Origin: Pseudomonas fontis
GTDB taxonomy: Bacteria; Pseudomonadota; Gammaproteobacteria; Pseudomonadales; Pseudomonadaceae
Reading direction: 5' to 3'
Assembly: GCF_028656955.1 (NCBI RefSeq)
Contig: NZ_JAMDGY010000055.1
Span: 1 to 54,856, forward strand
Length of the DNA: 54,856 nt
A program made the translations under genes and the position numbers. Shown here in pieces: positions 1-10,816 of the stretch (positions within the stretch are counted from its first letter, which is position 1; each line of letters begins with the position of its first letter). The notes beneath the pieces are model-generated. The model was not told where the DNA came from. It searched no databases and saw only the letters and a list, made by a program, of their open reading frames with translations.

Positions 1-17
1 CACACTATTCCGAATAG

Positions 18-821
18 CCGTTCTTTGAGGGGATGGCGTGGAACGGCAACTTTGGCGTGCAGGCCTGGCTGGCCGAACGCTTTGGCGCCGGCTTCCACGA
101 TTTCGCCGGCTCCGTGGTGGTGCACGCCATGGGCGGCTGGCTGGCGCTGGCAGCGGTGTTGCTGCTGGGGCCGCGCCATGGCCGTTATCGCGAGGGGCGC
201 CTGGTGGCGTTCGCACCGTCGAACATTCCGTTCCTGGCGTTGGGTTCGTGGATTTTGATTGTCGGCTGGTTCGGCTTCAACGTCATGAGCGCGCAAACCC
301 TGCCGGCCGTCAGCGGCCTGGTGGCAGTGAACTCGCTGATGGCCATGGTCGGCGGCACGGTCGCCGCGTTGCTGGTCGGGCGCAACGACCCGGGCTTCCT
401 GCACAACGGCCCGCTGGCGGGGCTGGTGGCGATCTGTGCCGGCTCCGACCTGATGCACCCGGTGGGCGCATTGGTGACCGGGGCCATTGCCGGCGCCTTG
501 TTCGTCTGGTGCTTCACCGCCACCCAGAACCGCTGGAAGATCGACGACGTGCTGGGCGTCTGGCCCTTGCATGGCATTTGCGGGGTGTGGGGCGGGATCG
601 CCTGCGGGATCTTTGGCCAGGAACTGTTGGGCGGGTTGGGCGGGGTCAGCCTGATCAGCCAGCTGTTGGGTACAGCGGCGGGTGTACTGGTGGCGCTGGT
701 CGGCGGCTTTGCCGTGTACGGTTCGATCAAGGCCGTGACCGGCCTGCGCCTGAGCCAGGAGCAGGAGTACTACGGCGCCGACCTGTCGATTCACAAGATC
801 GGCGCCACCAGCCACGACTGA
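18..821 (+). CDS. Ammonium transporter (Amt family), 3' part only
   Basis: Inner-membrane ammonium channel of the Amt/MEP/Rh family, represented by about the last 267 residues of a protein that is usually about 400 long. The visible part holds several membrane helices and Amt-type segments: FHDFAGSVVVHAMGG near the start, LALGSWILIVGWFGFN, and DVLGVWPLHGICGVWGG near the end. The reading frame is open only from base 18. An in-frame TAG at 15-17 stands where, as I recall from relatives, a Tyr precedes PFFEG, and bases 1-14 do not translate into Amt-like sequence. The first Met in frame is at 33 but lies inside the domain, so it is not the true start. Convergent with the antiporter gene, 5 bp apart. 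No glnK-type gene is visible beside it. Confidence 0.85.
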   Translation, partial: PFFEGMAWNGNFGVQAWLAERFGAGFHDFAGSVVVHAMGGWLALAAVLLLGPRHGRYREGRLVAFAPSNIPFLALGSWILIVGWFGFNVMSAQTLPAVSGLVAVNSLMAMVGGTVAALLVGRNDPGFLHNGPLAGLVAICAGSDLMHPVGALVTGAIAGALFVWCFTATQNRWKIDDVLGVWPLHGICGVWGGIACGIFGQELLGGLGGVSLISQLLGTAAGVLVALVGGFAVYGSIKAVTGLRLSQEQEYYGADLSIHKIGATSHD

Positions 822-826
822 GCCGC

Positions 827-2785
827 TTAGCGGCCCGCCAGCAAGCGCGCCTCGCAGGCTTCGAGGGCGCTGGACGGGCCGCTCAGCAGCACGGCATCGC
901 CGGCGTGCAGGCAGGTCTGGTTGTCCAGTGCCAGCTCGCTGCCGTTGCGCTGCACCGCTTGCAGCTCGACGCCCATCTGCTCCAGCGCCAGCTCCTGCAA
1001 GGGGCGGCCGCAGGCGTAGGCGTCCGAGCCGAGGTTGACTGCGTGCATGAGCACCTTGGGTTGCCCTTCGCTGTCCACCGGGTTGGTTTGCGCGCCTTGG
1101 TAGAAGCCGTGTAGCAGGCGATAACGGCTCTTGCGCACTTCATCGATGCGCTGTTGTACCTGCTCTTGCGGCAGGCCGATCATCACCAGCGCGTGGGAGG
1201 CCAGCATCAGGCTCGACTCCAGCAACTCCGGCACCACGGCGGTTGCCCCGGCAGCGCGCAGTTCGTCGCGCAGGCTGTCGTCACGGGTGCGAACCAGGAT
1301 CGGCACTTGACTGCTTAGGTGGCGGGCGGCCTTGAGCACATTCATGGCGACATCGGTCTTGTCCACCGCGATCACCAGCAGGCGCGCGCGCTCAAGCCCC
1401 ACGGCTGCCAGCAGCTCGCCGCGCCGTGAGTCACCGTAATGCACGCAGCTCTCGCCGGCCGCCGCTTCCTGGACCCGCACCGGGTCGTCATCCAAGGCGA
1501 TGAAGACTTGCTGCTCGCGGCGCAGGAAGCGCCCGATCGACTGGCCCACCCGGCCATAGCCGCAAATCACCACGTGGCCGTTCATCTCGGCACTTTGTGC
1601 GCCAATGGCCTCCAGGTGCACCTCCTGGTTGGGTTTGCGGTGCAGGCGGGCGGCCAGGCTTGGTGCAGCCCGCAGCATCAGCGGGGTGACCACCATCGAA
1701 CAGAAGGTGGCGGCCAGCAGCAGGTCGCCGAGGCCTTCGGGCATCAGGCGGCTTTGCTGCATCTGCGCCATCAGGGCGAAGCAGAACTCGCCGCCCTGGG
1801 CCAGGGCCAGGCCGCTGCGCCAGGCGGTTTCCGCATCGCTGCCACGCAGGCGCACAAGGGCGGCGACGACCAGGCCCTTGATCACCAGCAGGCCCAAGGT
1901 CAGGCCGAGGATTTTCAGGCCATCGGTGGCGAACAGTTGCAGGTCGATCAGCATGCCGATACTGACGAAGAACAACCCGAGCAGGATGTCGCGAAACGGG
2001 CGGATATCCGCTTCGATCTGGTGGCGGTAGTTGCTTTCGCCCAGCAGCATGCCGGCCAGGAAGGCGCCGAGCGCCGGGGACAGGCCAAGCAGGTGGGTGA
2101 GCCAGGCAGTCAGCAGCACGATCACCAGGGCCAGCAGCACGAACAACTCAGCGGAGTGCGAGGCGGCCACCTCGTGGAACAGGCGCGGCAGCAGCCAGCG
2201 GCTGGCCAGCAGCAAGCCGACAAACAGGATCACGGTTTTGCCCAGGGTAAGCGGCAGGGCCCAGTACCAGGCCTGGCCGCTTTCGCCGGCGAACACCGGC
2301 ACCAGGGTCAGCAGCAACACGGCGACCACGTCCTGGAACAGCAGCACGCCGATTGCATTCTGGCCGTGGCTGCTGAAGATCTCGCCGAGGCTGGTCAGCT
2401 CCTTGCTGACGATGGCGGTGGACGACAGGGCCAGCCCGCCACCCAGCAACAGCGCCGCGTTGGTGGGCATGCCGAGCAGCGAGAGCAGGCCGGCGATCAG
2501 CACCGTGGTGCAGATTACCTGCAGGCTGCCCAGGCCGAAGACCACGCGGCGTAGCGCGAGCATTTTCGACAGGGAGAACTCCAGGCCCAGGGAAAACAAC
2601 AGGAACACCACGCCCATTTCGGCGAGGTCTGGCAGCGCTTCACTTTCGTTGACCCAGTCCAGGGCAGTGGGGCCCACGAACAGGCCGACGCACAAATAGC
2701 CCAGTACCGGCGGCAGTTGCAGGCGCCGGAAGATGGCAATGACGACCAGCGAAGAGGCCAGGATGATCAGCAGGTTTGCAAACAC
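827..2785 (-). CDS. CPA2 monovalent cation:proton antiporter, KefB/KefC type, with TrkA domains
   Basis: Predicted inner-membrane K+/H+ or Na+/H+ antiporter of 652 residues. The N-terminal two thirds is a run of hydrophobic helices of the Na_H_Exchanger type, including GGGLALSSTAIVSKELTSLG. It is followed by a cytosolic TrkA-N Rossmann domain (HVVICGYGRVGQSIGRFL) and a TrkA-C domain (DAVLLSG near the end). I chose GTG at 2785 because GGAG lies 8 nt upstream; the frame stays open to 2860, but the extra residues do not look like the family. KefB/C proteins are gated through the TrkA-N domain by nucleotide or glutathione adducts. No KefF/G-type partner is adjacent, so the ion and the gating ligand are open. 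Confidence 0.9.
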   Translation of the reverse strand: MFANLLIILASSLVVIAIFRRLQLPPVLGYLCVGLFVGPTALDWVNESEALPDLAEMGVVFLLFSLGLEFSLSKMLALRRVVFGLGSLQVICTTVLIAGLLSLLGMPTNAALLLGGGLALSSTAIVSKELTSLGEIFSSHGQNAIGVLLFQDVVAVLLLTLVPVFAGESGQAWYWALPLTLGKTVILFVGLLLASRWLLPRLFHEVAASHSAELFVLLALVIVLLTAWLTHLLGLSPALGAFLAGMLLGESNYRHQIEADIRPFRDILLGLFFVSIGMLIDLQLFATDGLKILGLTLGLLVIKGLVVAALVRLRGSDAETAWRSGLALAQGGEFCFALMAQMQQSRLMPEGLGDLLLAATFCSMVVTPLMLRAAPSLAARLHRKPNQEVHLEAIGAQSAEMNGHVVICGYGRVGQSIGRFLRREQQVFIALDDDPVRVQEAAAGESCVHYGDSRRGELLAAVGLERARLLVIAVDKTDVAMNVLKAARHLSSQVPILVRTRDDSLRDELRAAGATAVVPELLESSLMLASHALVMIGLPQEQVQQRIDEVRKSRYRLLHGFYQGAQTNPVDSEGQPKVLMHAVNLGSDAYACGRPLQELALEQMGVELQAVQRNGSELALDNQTCLHAGDAVLLSGPSSALEACEARLLAGR

Positions 2786-2952
2786 ACAACACACTCCATG
2801 TAAAAACCGGCAAAAAAGTGCCGAGGGTACAGGCCAGGGCCCGGGTGGCAGATGATCCATATCAGTGTCTTGGCGAGCGCGTGCTCGGGTCGACGGGGTT
2901 GGCTTGGGGTCCTAGAATAACCTTCCCATCCTTCTTGTTGTCGGTGCTGTTC

Positions 2953-3189
2953 ATGCTTCCTGAATGCCAATTGTTCGGTACGCTCGGTTGCCATCTGTGT
3001 GAGGTGGCTGAGGCGCTGTTGATGCCGCTTGTCGAGCACGGGTTGCTGGTCGAGCTGGTGGACATCGCCGAGAGCGACGCGCTGTTTGAACAGTACGGGT
3101 TGAGCATTCCGGTGTTGCGCCGGTGCGATACGGGGGGGGAGTTGGGGTGGCCGTTTGATGCGGAGCAGGTGGTGGCGTTTTTGCGTTAG
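2953..3189 (+). CDS. Glutaredoxin-like thiol protein (DUF836 type)
   Basis: Small cytosolic thioredoxin-fold protein of 78 residues with the redox motif CHLC near residue 14. It follows the order FGTLGCHLC, then a helix, then the cis-Pro segment SIPVLRR, and ends in a short helix. This matches the DUF836/glutaredoxin-like family. The start at 2953 places CxxC at the usual distance from the N-terminus. The frame is open upstream to 2776, but that stretch lies opposite the antiporter start and is not family-like. It is divergent from the antiporter and about 110 bp ahead of the M15-type peptidase. Its partner substrate is unknown. Confidence 0.8.
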   Translation: MLPECQLFGTLGCHLCEVAEALLMPLVEHGLLVELVDIAESDALFEQYGLSIPVLRRCDTGGELGWPFDAEQVVAFLR

Positions 3190-3300
3190 GCGGGTGATGC
3201 CTGGCTCCGGTTACATGACGAAGCACTCTCCTTCGTGCATCCGGTGCAACAGCATCAGAGAATCCCCAGCCAACGTTCAGCCTGCCAAGGAGTGGCATTC

Positions 3301-3732
3301 ATGTACCTGAGCCCGCATTTTACCCTCGACGAGATGATCGTCTCGCAAACCGCCAGCCGCGAAGGCATCGACAACACCCCCAGCCCACAGGTCGTGCGCA
3401 ACCTGCGGCGCCTCACCCAGACCCTCGAGCAAGTACGCAGCCTGGTCGGCTGCCCGATCGTCGTCAGCAGCGGTTACCGCAGCCTGGCCCTCAATCGCAG
3501 AATCGGCGGTTCTTCCACCAGCGCCCATATCAAGGGCCTTGCCGCCGATATCAGTGCCGTAAGGTTCAGTGCCCGTGAACTGGCCCAGCGCCTGGCCAGC
3601 AGCGACCTGGTCTTCGACCAGATGATCTACGAGTACGACGGCTGGGTACATTTTGGCCTGGCCGAGCATGGCGCCCGGCAACAGGTGCTGACCCTGCGCC
3701 AAGGCACCGGCTATCTGCCCGGCGTGCAGTAG
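3301..3732 (+). CDS. M15-type D-Ala-D-Ala peptidase-like protein
   Basis: A 143-residue protein of the Peptidase_M15_3 fold, known from phage endolysins and from host L-Ala-D-Glu or D-Ala-D-Ala peptidases. It keeps the expected zinc ligands: His76 and Asp83 in SAHIKGLAADIS, and His117 in WVHFGL. SSGYRS near residue 56 is the usual substrate-side motif, and an acidic residue just before WVHF could be the general base. There is no signal peptide or membrane segment, so cleavage of periplasmic wall would need export. Such genes are common as single domesticated copies in Pseudomonas. I see no holin, spanin or other phage gene nearby. Confidence 0.82.
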   Translation: MYLSPHFTLDEMIVSQTASREGIDNTPSPQVVRNLRRLTQTLEQVRSLVGCPIVVSSGYRSLALNRRIGGSSTSAHIKGLAADISAVRFSARELAQRLASSDLVFDQMIYEYDGWVHFGLAEHGARQQVLTLRQGTGYLPGVQ

Positions 3733-3772
3733 CGATCCGTTTGATTGACGAGAAACCCGCCCGCAGCCTATG

Positions 3773-3788
3773 CTGTATATAAATACAG
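3773..3788 (+). promoter_or_regulatory. LexA (SOS) operator upstream of the gene at 3826
   Basis: CTGTATATAAATACAG is a CTGT-N8-ACAG palindrome with an A/T-only spacer, essentially the gammaproteobacterial LexA consensus. It lies 37 nt upstream of the ATG at 3826 and overlaps the expected promoter region. It is a better match than either box in front of lexA in this window. The upstream gene ends at 3732 and reads in the same direction, so the operator serves only the 3826 gene. Confidence 0.88.
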
Positions 3789-3825
3789 TATCAAGGGCGA
3801 CTGCTTGCGCCTGAGGGAACAGCCG

Positions 3826-4137
3826 ATGGTCAACGTCGAACAATTGAAATACAGCATCAACCGCATGTCCGCCGCCCAGGTCAGCGAGGCCGTGCTCGAG
3901 CTACGCCTCGATGGCCTGGTCACCGAAGGCAAAACGCCTTTCACCAAGGTCCACTTCAATACCTGCTTTGCCGAGATCGAAGCGCTGTTCCAGCGCGCCG
4001 GCTATCACCGGCCATTGGATGTGGTTGGCTATCAAGGCCTGATGTATGCCCTGTACGACCCGAGCCGCTGGGAAGCGGTGCAGGTGCTGCGCTGGCTCAA
4101 GGAGTTCACCGAGGCTGCCGCAGCCCGGGCTGGTTGA
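3826..4137 (+). CDS. Conserved small protein of unknown function, probably SOS-induced
   Basis: A 103-residue soluble protein that I do not recognise from any family of known function. It is rich in Leu, Ala and Glu, with predicted helices separated by short loops (VEQLKYSINRMSAAQVSEAV; WEAVQVLRWLKEFTEAAA). There is no signal peptide, membrane segment or Cys pair. The ATG at 3826 is preceded by AGGGAACAGCCG, an acceptable ribosome site. The LexA box 37 nt upstream is the main clue: the gene should be induced by DNA damage. The next gene (4188) starts 50 bp downstream on the same strand and may be co-transcribed. A role in damage tolerance, division control or nuclease regulation is possible, but nothing in the sequence chooses between them. 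Confidence 0.8.
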   Translation: MVNVEQLKYSINRMSAAQVSEAVLELRLDGLVTEGKTPFTKVHFNTCFAEIEALFQRAGYHRPLDVVGYQGLMYALYDPSRWEAVQVLRWLKEFTEAAAARAG

Positions 4138-4187
4138 TCCGCCGGGCATGCAGGATAATGCCGGGTCATCCTGTTGCGAGTGTGTCC

Positions 4188-5072
4188 ATGAGTGCTCCCT
4201 TCGACCCGTCACGGCATCAAGCCAGTACGGTCTGCCTGCCACCTGGCCCTTGGGCGACCGTGCTGGACTGCCTGTGCGATCACTTCAAGGCCATCGACCG
4301 CGAGCAGTGGCTCGACCGCATCGCCCGGGGCAGGGTGCTGGACGCTCAAGGTCAGCCGATCAGCACCGCAACGGCCTACCGGCAAGGCCTGAAGATTCAT
4401 TACTTCCGTGAAGTGCCCAATGAGAAGCCGATCCCGGTGCAGGAGCAGATCCTGCATATGGACGAACACCTGGTGGTCGCCGACAAGCCGCATTTCCTGC
4501 CGGTGACGCCCACCGGTGAATACGTCGAGCACACCTTGCTGCGTCGGCTGATCCGTCGCCTGGACAACCCGGACCTGGTGCCGCTGCACCGTATCGACCG
4601 GCACACGGCCGGCCTGGTGCTGTTCTCGGTCAACCCGCAAAGCCGTACGGCCTATCAGCAGCTGTTCCCCACCCGGCAGATCGACAAGCACTACCAGGCC
4701 ATTGCCCGCGCCTTGCCCGAACTTGAGTTCCCGTTGGTGCACAAGAGCCGGATGGTCAGTGGCGAGCCGTTTTTCCGCATGCAGGAAGCCCCCGGCACCA
4801 GCAACAGCGAAACCATTGCCCAGGTGTTGGAAAAACGCGGGGAGTTGTGGCGCTATGGCCTTTCACCGGTGACCGGCAAGACCCACCAGTTGCGCGTGCA
4901 CATGACCGCATTGGGCGCGAGCATCTGCAATGATCCGTTCTACCCGGACGTGGTGAATGGCCCGGACGACTACGCCAAGCCGCTCAAACTGCTGGCGCAC
5001 AGCTTGCGCTTCAAGGATCCGTTGACGGGGGAAGAGCGTTATTTCGAAAGTCGGCTGACACTGGACTTCTAG
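4188..5072 (+). CDS. RluA-family pseudouridine synthase
   Basis: RNA pseudouridine synthase of 294 residues that isomerises specific uridines in rRNA or tRNA. The catalytic loop is HRIDRHTAGL at residues 134-143, with Asp137 as the expected nucleophile. Other family marks are VVADKPHFLPVTPTG near residue 97, the C-terminal GKTHQLRVHMTALG, and ICNDPFYP just after it. The first 80 residues resemble a poorly conserved S4-like domain, as in the RluA/RluC/RluD branch. The ATG at 4188 follows GCGAGTGTGTCC, a weak site; upstream in-frame codons give a non-family extension. Which uridine it modifies cannot be read from the sequence. It may be co-transcribed with the SOS gene upstream. Confidence 0.88.
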   Translation: MSAPFDPSRHQASTVCLPPGPWATVLDCLCDHFKAIDREQWLDRIARGRVLDAQGQPISTATAYRQGLKIHYFREVPNEKPIPVQEQILHMDEHLVVADKPHFLPVTPTGEYVEHTLLRRLIRRLDNPDLVPLHRIDRHTAGLVLFSVNPQSRTAYQQLFPTRQIDKHYQAIARALPELEFPLVHKSRMVSGEPFFRMQEAPGTSNSETIAQVLEKRGELWRYGLSPVTGKTHQLRVHMTALGASICNDPFYPDVVNGPDDYAKPLKLLAHSLRFKDPLTGEERYFESRLTLDF

Positions 5073-5113
5073 GCCGCTGTCGGCGCACACCGCGAGGGTG
5101 TGCGCCACAGGGT

Positions 5114-6679
5114 TTAGCGGTTGAAGCGTTCCACCAGCGAGTACTGGGTGGTGGCGGTGCGCGTCAGTTCTTCGCTGAGCAGGGCGGAATGCTGGGCCTG
5201 TTCGGAAGTCTGGTCGGCGAGGTCGGCGATGGTGCTGATGTTGCGGCTGATTTCGTCAGCCACTGCCGTCTGCTCTTCGGTCGCTGCAGCGATCTGGGTC
5301 GCCATGTCGGTGATGTTGGCCACGGCCTCACTGATGCCCACCAGTGCCTGGTCAGCTTCCATCACTCGCGCCACGCCTTCTTCGGCCTGACGATGGCCAG
5401 CTTCCATGGTTTGCACCGCGTTGCTGGCTGTTTGTTGCAGCTTGGCGATCAGGCCGTGGATCTGCCCGGTCGATTCGCTGGTGCGTTGCGCCAGCTGACG
5501 TACTTCGTCGGCCACCACGGCAAAGCCACGGCCCATTTCACCGGCACGGGCCGCTTCAATGGCGGCGTTGAGTGCCAGTAGGTTGGTCTGGTCGGCGATG
5601 CCCTTGATCACGTCGACCACGCCGCCGATCTCGTCACTGTCGCGGGCCAGTTGGGTAACGGTCTGGCCGGTTTCACCCACGGCCACCGACAGGCGCTGGA
5701 TGGCGTCGCGGGTTTCCCCGGCGATATCGCGGCCGCGACCGGTCAGGCGATTGGCCTCCTGGGTGGCGTCGGCAGTGCGCTGTACGTGGTTGGCAACTTC
5801 CTGGGTAGTAGCGGCCATCTGGTTCACGGCGGCAGCGACCTGCTCGGTCTCGATGCGTTGGCGCTCCAGCCCCGAAGAGCTGCTGTGCGCCAGGGCATCG
5901 GATTGCCGCGCCTGTTCGTTCAGGTGTTCGGCGGTGTCCTGCAGGCGGGTCAGGCAGGTTTTCAGGCGGGCATCCTGGCTGAGCATGGCCATTTCCAGAC
6001 GCGCCTGGACGCCACGGCTGTCGGTGTACATCTGCGCGATCAGCGGGTCGGAGGTGGTCTGTTCGGCCAGGCGCAAAAGGCGCTTGAGGCCGCGCTGCTG
6101 CCAGCTCAGGCCCAGCAGGCCGAGCGGTACGGACAGGCCGGCGGCCACCGCAAAGCCCCAGGGGTGGCCCAACCAGCTACCGATCAGGAAGCCGATCTGG
6201 CTGACCAGAATGAACGGCAACCAGTCCTGCAGCACCGGCAGCCACTTGTCGCGGCCCGGAATGGCCGGCTTGCCCTGGTTGATGCGGGTGTACAGCTCTT
6301 CGGCGCGGCGCACTTGTTCGGCAGTCGGTTTGACCCGCACCGATTCATAGCCGACCACCTGGTTGTTATCAAACACAGGGGTGACGTAGGCATTTACCCA
6401 GTAGTGGTCACCGGTTTTGCACCGGTTCTTGACGATACCCATCCATGGCAGCCCCTGTTTCAGGGTGCTCCACATATGGGCAAAGACCGCTGGTGGCACA
6501 TCCGGGTGCCGAACCAGGTTATGGGGGGCGCGAATCAACTCTTCCCGCGTAAAACCACTGATCTCGACGAAGGCATCGTTGCAATAGGTGATGACACCCT
6601 TGGCATCGGTGGTCGAAATGAGGCGTTGCTGAGCTGGGAAAGTCCGTTCGCGCTGGGTAATTGGCTGGTTGTTACGCAT
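5114..6679 (-). CDS. aer: Aer-type aerotaxis/energy-taxis receptor (PAS-MCP)
   Basis: Chemoreceptor of 521 residues that senses redox or energy state through a cytosolic PAS domain and signals to CheA/CheW. The N-terminal PAS contains VITYCNDAFVEISGF and NRCKTGDHYWVNAYVTPV, typical of FAD-binding Aer proteins. A short paired hydrophobic segment follows (FILVSQIGFLIGSWLG and the next 30 residues), then the signalling domain with the conserved hairpin tip IADQTNLLALNAAIEAARAG. The Met at 6679 gives the standard Aer N-terminus. A FliA-type promoter ends 32 nt upstream. Placement downstream of acnA matches my memory of P. putida Aer-2. It lacks the C-terminal methyltransferase-docking pentapeptide, as Aer proteins do. 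Confidence 0.92.
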   Translation of the reverse strand: MRNNQPITQRERTFPAQQRLISTTDAKGVITYCNDAFVEISGFTREELIRAPHNLVRHPDVPPAVFAHMWSTLKQGLPWMGIVKNRCKTGDHYWVNAYVTPVFDNNQVVGYESVRVKPTAEQVRRAEELYTRINQGKPAIPGRDKWLPVLQDWLPFILVSQIGFLIGSWLGHPWGFAVAAGLSVPLGLLGLSWQQRGLKRLLRLAEQTTSDPLIAQMYTDSRGVQARLEMAMLSQDARLKTCLTRLQDTAEHLNEQARQSDALAHSSSSGLERQRIETEQVAAAVNQMAATTQEVANHVQRTADATQEANRLTGRGRDIAGETRDAIQRLSVAVGETGQTVTQLARDSDEIGGVVDVIKGIADQTNLLALNAAIEAARAGEMGRGFAVVADEVRQLAQRTSESTGQIHGLIAKLQQTASNAVQTMEAGHRQAEEGVARVMEADQALVGISEAVANITDMATQIAAATEEQTAVADEISRNISTIADLADQTSEQAQHSALLSEELTRTATTQYSLVERFNR

Positions 6680-6710
6680 AAGCTGTTCAATCCGCAAGGC
6701 TTTCGTGAGG

Positions 6711-6736
6711 TATCGGCACAAAGGCGTTTTTATTGA
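6711..6736 (-). promoter_or_regulatory. FliA (sigma-28) promoter of aer
   Basis: On the minus strand TCAAT, 14 nt and GCCGATA match the Pseudomonas FliA pattern (TCAAG-N14-GCCGATA) with one mismatch in the -35. The -10 ends at 6711, so transcription should begin near 6705 and leave a leader of about 26 nt before the ATG at 6679. Confidence 0.75.
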
Positions 6737-6870
6737 GTGGATATTTAAAGAAAATTGATCCAGCGCAATGTCGGTCGTCCTGACCTGGGCTACGTGAATT
6801 GTACAAAATTCAGTAAATTAGCCGCATTCTTTCATATTTTTGACACATTAGTCAGCTAAAGACTGGCAGT

Positions 6871-7662
6871 TCACTGCGGCATTAATTGCGGGTAAGTAAA
6901 GAGCGTGAAATGCGCCATATTCAGGCCGAAATGGCAGGCGATGGCGGCATAAAGCCCGCCGTATCGATAGGCCAGGCCGTAGCCGATACCGGCCAATGTG
7001 GCCAGGCTGACCCACTGCCAACCAGCCCCGAAATGCGCCAGGCCAAACAGGCCGGCGGCAACCAGTAATGCAATGTTCTGACCTTGCGGCAGGTGCTTCA
7101 AGGCGCGTTGCAGGCTGCCTTGCAAGTAGCCGCGAAACAGCAGCTCCTCGGTCAGGCTCACCAGCAAGAGGTTGTTGAACAGCCAGATCCAGGCCTGTGC
7201 CGGCCACTTCGGCGCCCATTCGATCATCCCCATCCACACCGCCAGGCCCAGTGTCACCAGGCACGTCAGTGGCAGCAACACGGCCGCGCTTGCCAGGCGC
7301 TTGCGGGTGCCGGCGAGGAACAGCCACGGGCAGGCCAGTAGCAGCCAAAGGCCGATCAGCGGTTTGTCGAGGTTCAGGTGCAATGAGAAGGGCACGGCGT
7401 CTGGGGTAAGGCGAGTCGCCGCGATGACTTTCGCGTTATTGAAGCCGGGCAGCCAGTGCAGGGCCAGGGCGAAGGCCAGCAACACGAACAGGCCATGGCC
7501 CAGGCCGCGCAGCCAGGCTTGCTTGCCACGGCAGACCAGCCACAGGCTGGCGAGCAGCAGTACGAAGGTGGGCAGGGTGGCGATGCCCAGGCTGCCGAAG
7601 CTCAGGGCGATGGCATAGCCCAGGCCAAACAGCACCAGGCCGATCCATTGAGAAGCGAGCAT
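6871..7662 (-). CDS. CPBP-family intramembrane metalloprotease (Abi/CAAX type)
   Basis: Polytopic membrane protein of 263 residues with about seven or eight helices. It carries the three CPBP motifs: EE with R (Glu172-Glu173 and Arg177 in LTEELLFRGYLQGSL), FGLAH with His210, and HFGLN with His244. These residues form the glutamate/histidine active site of Rce1-like intramembrane proteases. The Met at 7662 starts directly before the first helix; the open frame upstream to 7725 is polar and unlike the family. Its substrate is unknown. Some relatives give immunity to small peptides, but no bacteriocin-like gene lies nearby. It stands alone between acnA and aer on the same strand. Confidence 0.88.
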   Translation of the reverse strand: MLASQWIGLVLFGLGYAIALSFGSLGIATLPTFVLLLASLWLVCRGKQAWLRGLGHGLFVLLAFALALHWLPGFNNAKVIAATRLTPDAVPFSLHLNLDKPLIGLWLLLACPWLFLAGTRKRLASAAVLLPLTCLVTLGLAVWMGMIEWAPKWPAQAWIWLFNNLLLVSLTEELLFRGYLQGSLQRALKHLPQGQNIALLVAAGLFGLAHFGAGWQWVSLATLAGIGYGLAYRYGGLYAAIACHFGLNMAHFTLFTYPQLMPQ

Positions 7663-7768
7663 GTCGGGTCCTTTACGATGAAAAAGAAGCGTACGACTCC
7701 CTGAAAACGTTTCAAGGCACGTCAAATTTCGTCGTCATGCTACGGGTTGCTGCGGCGGGCTCAAGGTG

Positions 7769-7807
7769 AAAAAGCAGAAAAAGGCCCGGCCATTCGAGGC
7801 CGGGCCT
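7769..7807 (-). terminator. Intrinsic terminator of acnA
   Basis: A perfect 10-bp stem, AGGCCCGGCC (7782-7791) with its complement at 7798-7807, encloses a 6-nt loop. On the minus strand it is followed by TTTTTCTGCTTTTT. It lies 12 nt past the acnA stop codon. Confidence 0.85.
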
Positions 7808-7819
7808 GTAGGACGTGGA

Positions 7820-10561
<2,742 letters not shown>

Positions 10562-10816
10562 TGACCAACTCCTTCTGCGCCGGTGCCCGGCAATCTCCTG
10601 TGTTGTCGCCGGTTCACCGCCTCTGTGACGGTCCGCACGGCACGGACCTGGCGAACGGTCAGGTTAGCCCTGTTTGGCACCCCTGACCATGTACTGGACC
10701 GGCGGGGCGTGTCGCCGGTTCCGAAACTCCTTTATCATTCGCCGATTTGCCGCCGTTGCGCCTTGCGCTCGGTCAGGCTTGGTGGAAGTCGTCCGCCAGC
10801 CGTTCTGGAGTGAGTC

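Noticed and set aside
3301..3732. Prophage remnant suggested by the endolysin-like peptidase
   Set aside because: No other phage gene, attachment repeat or change in composition surrounds it; single host copies are common.
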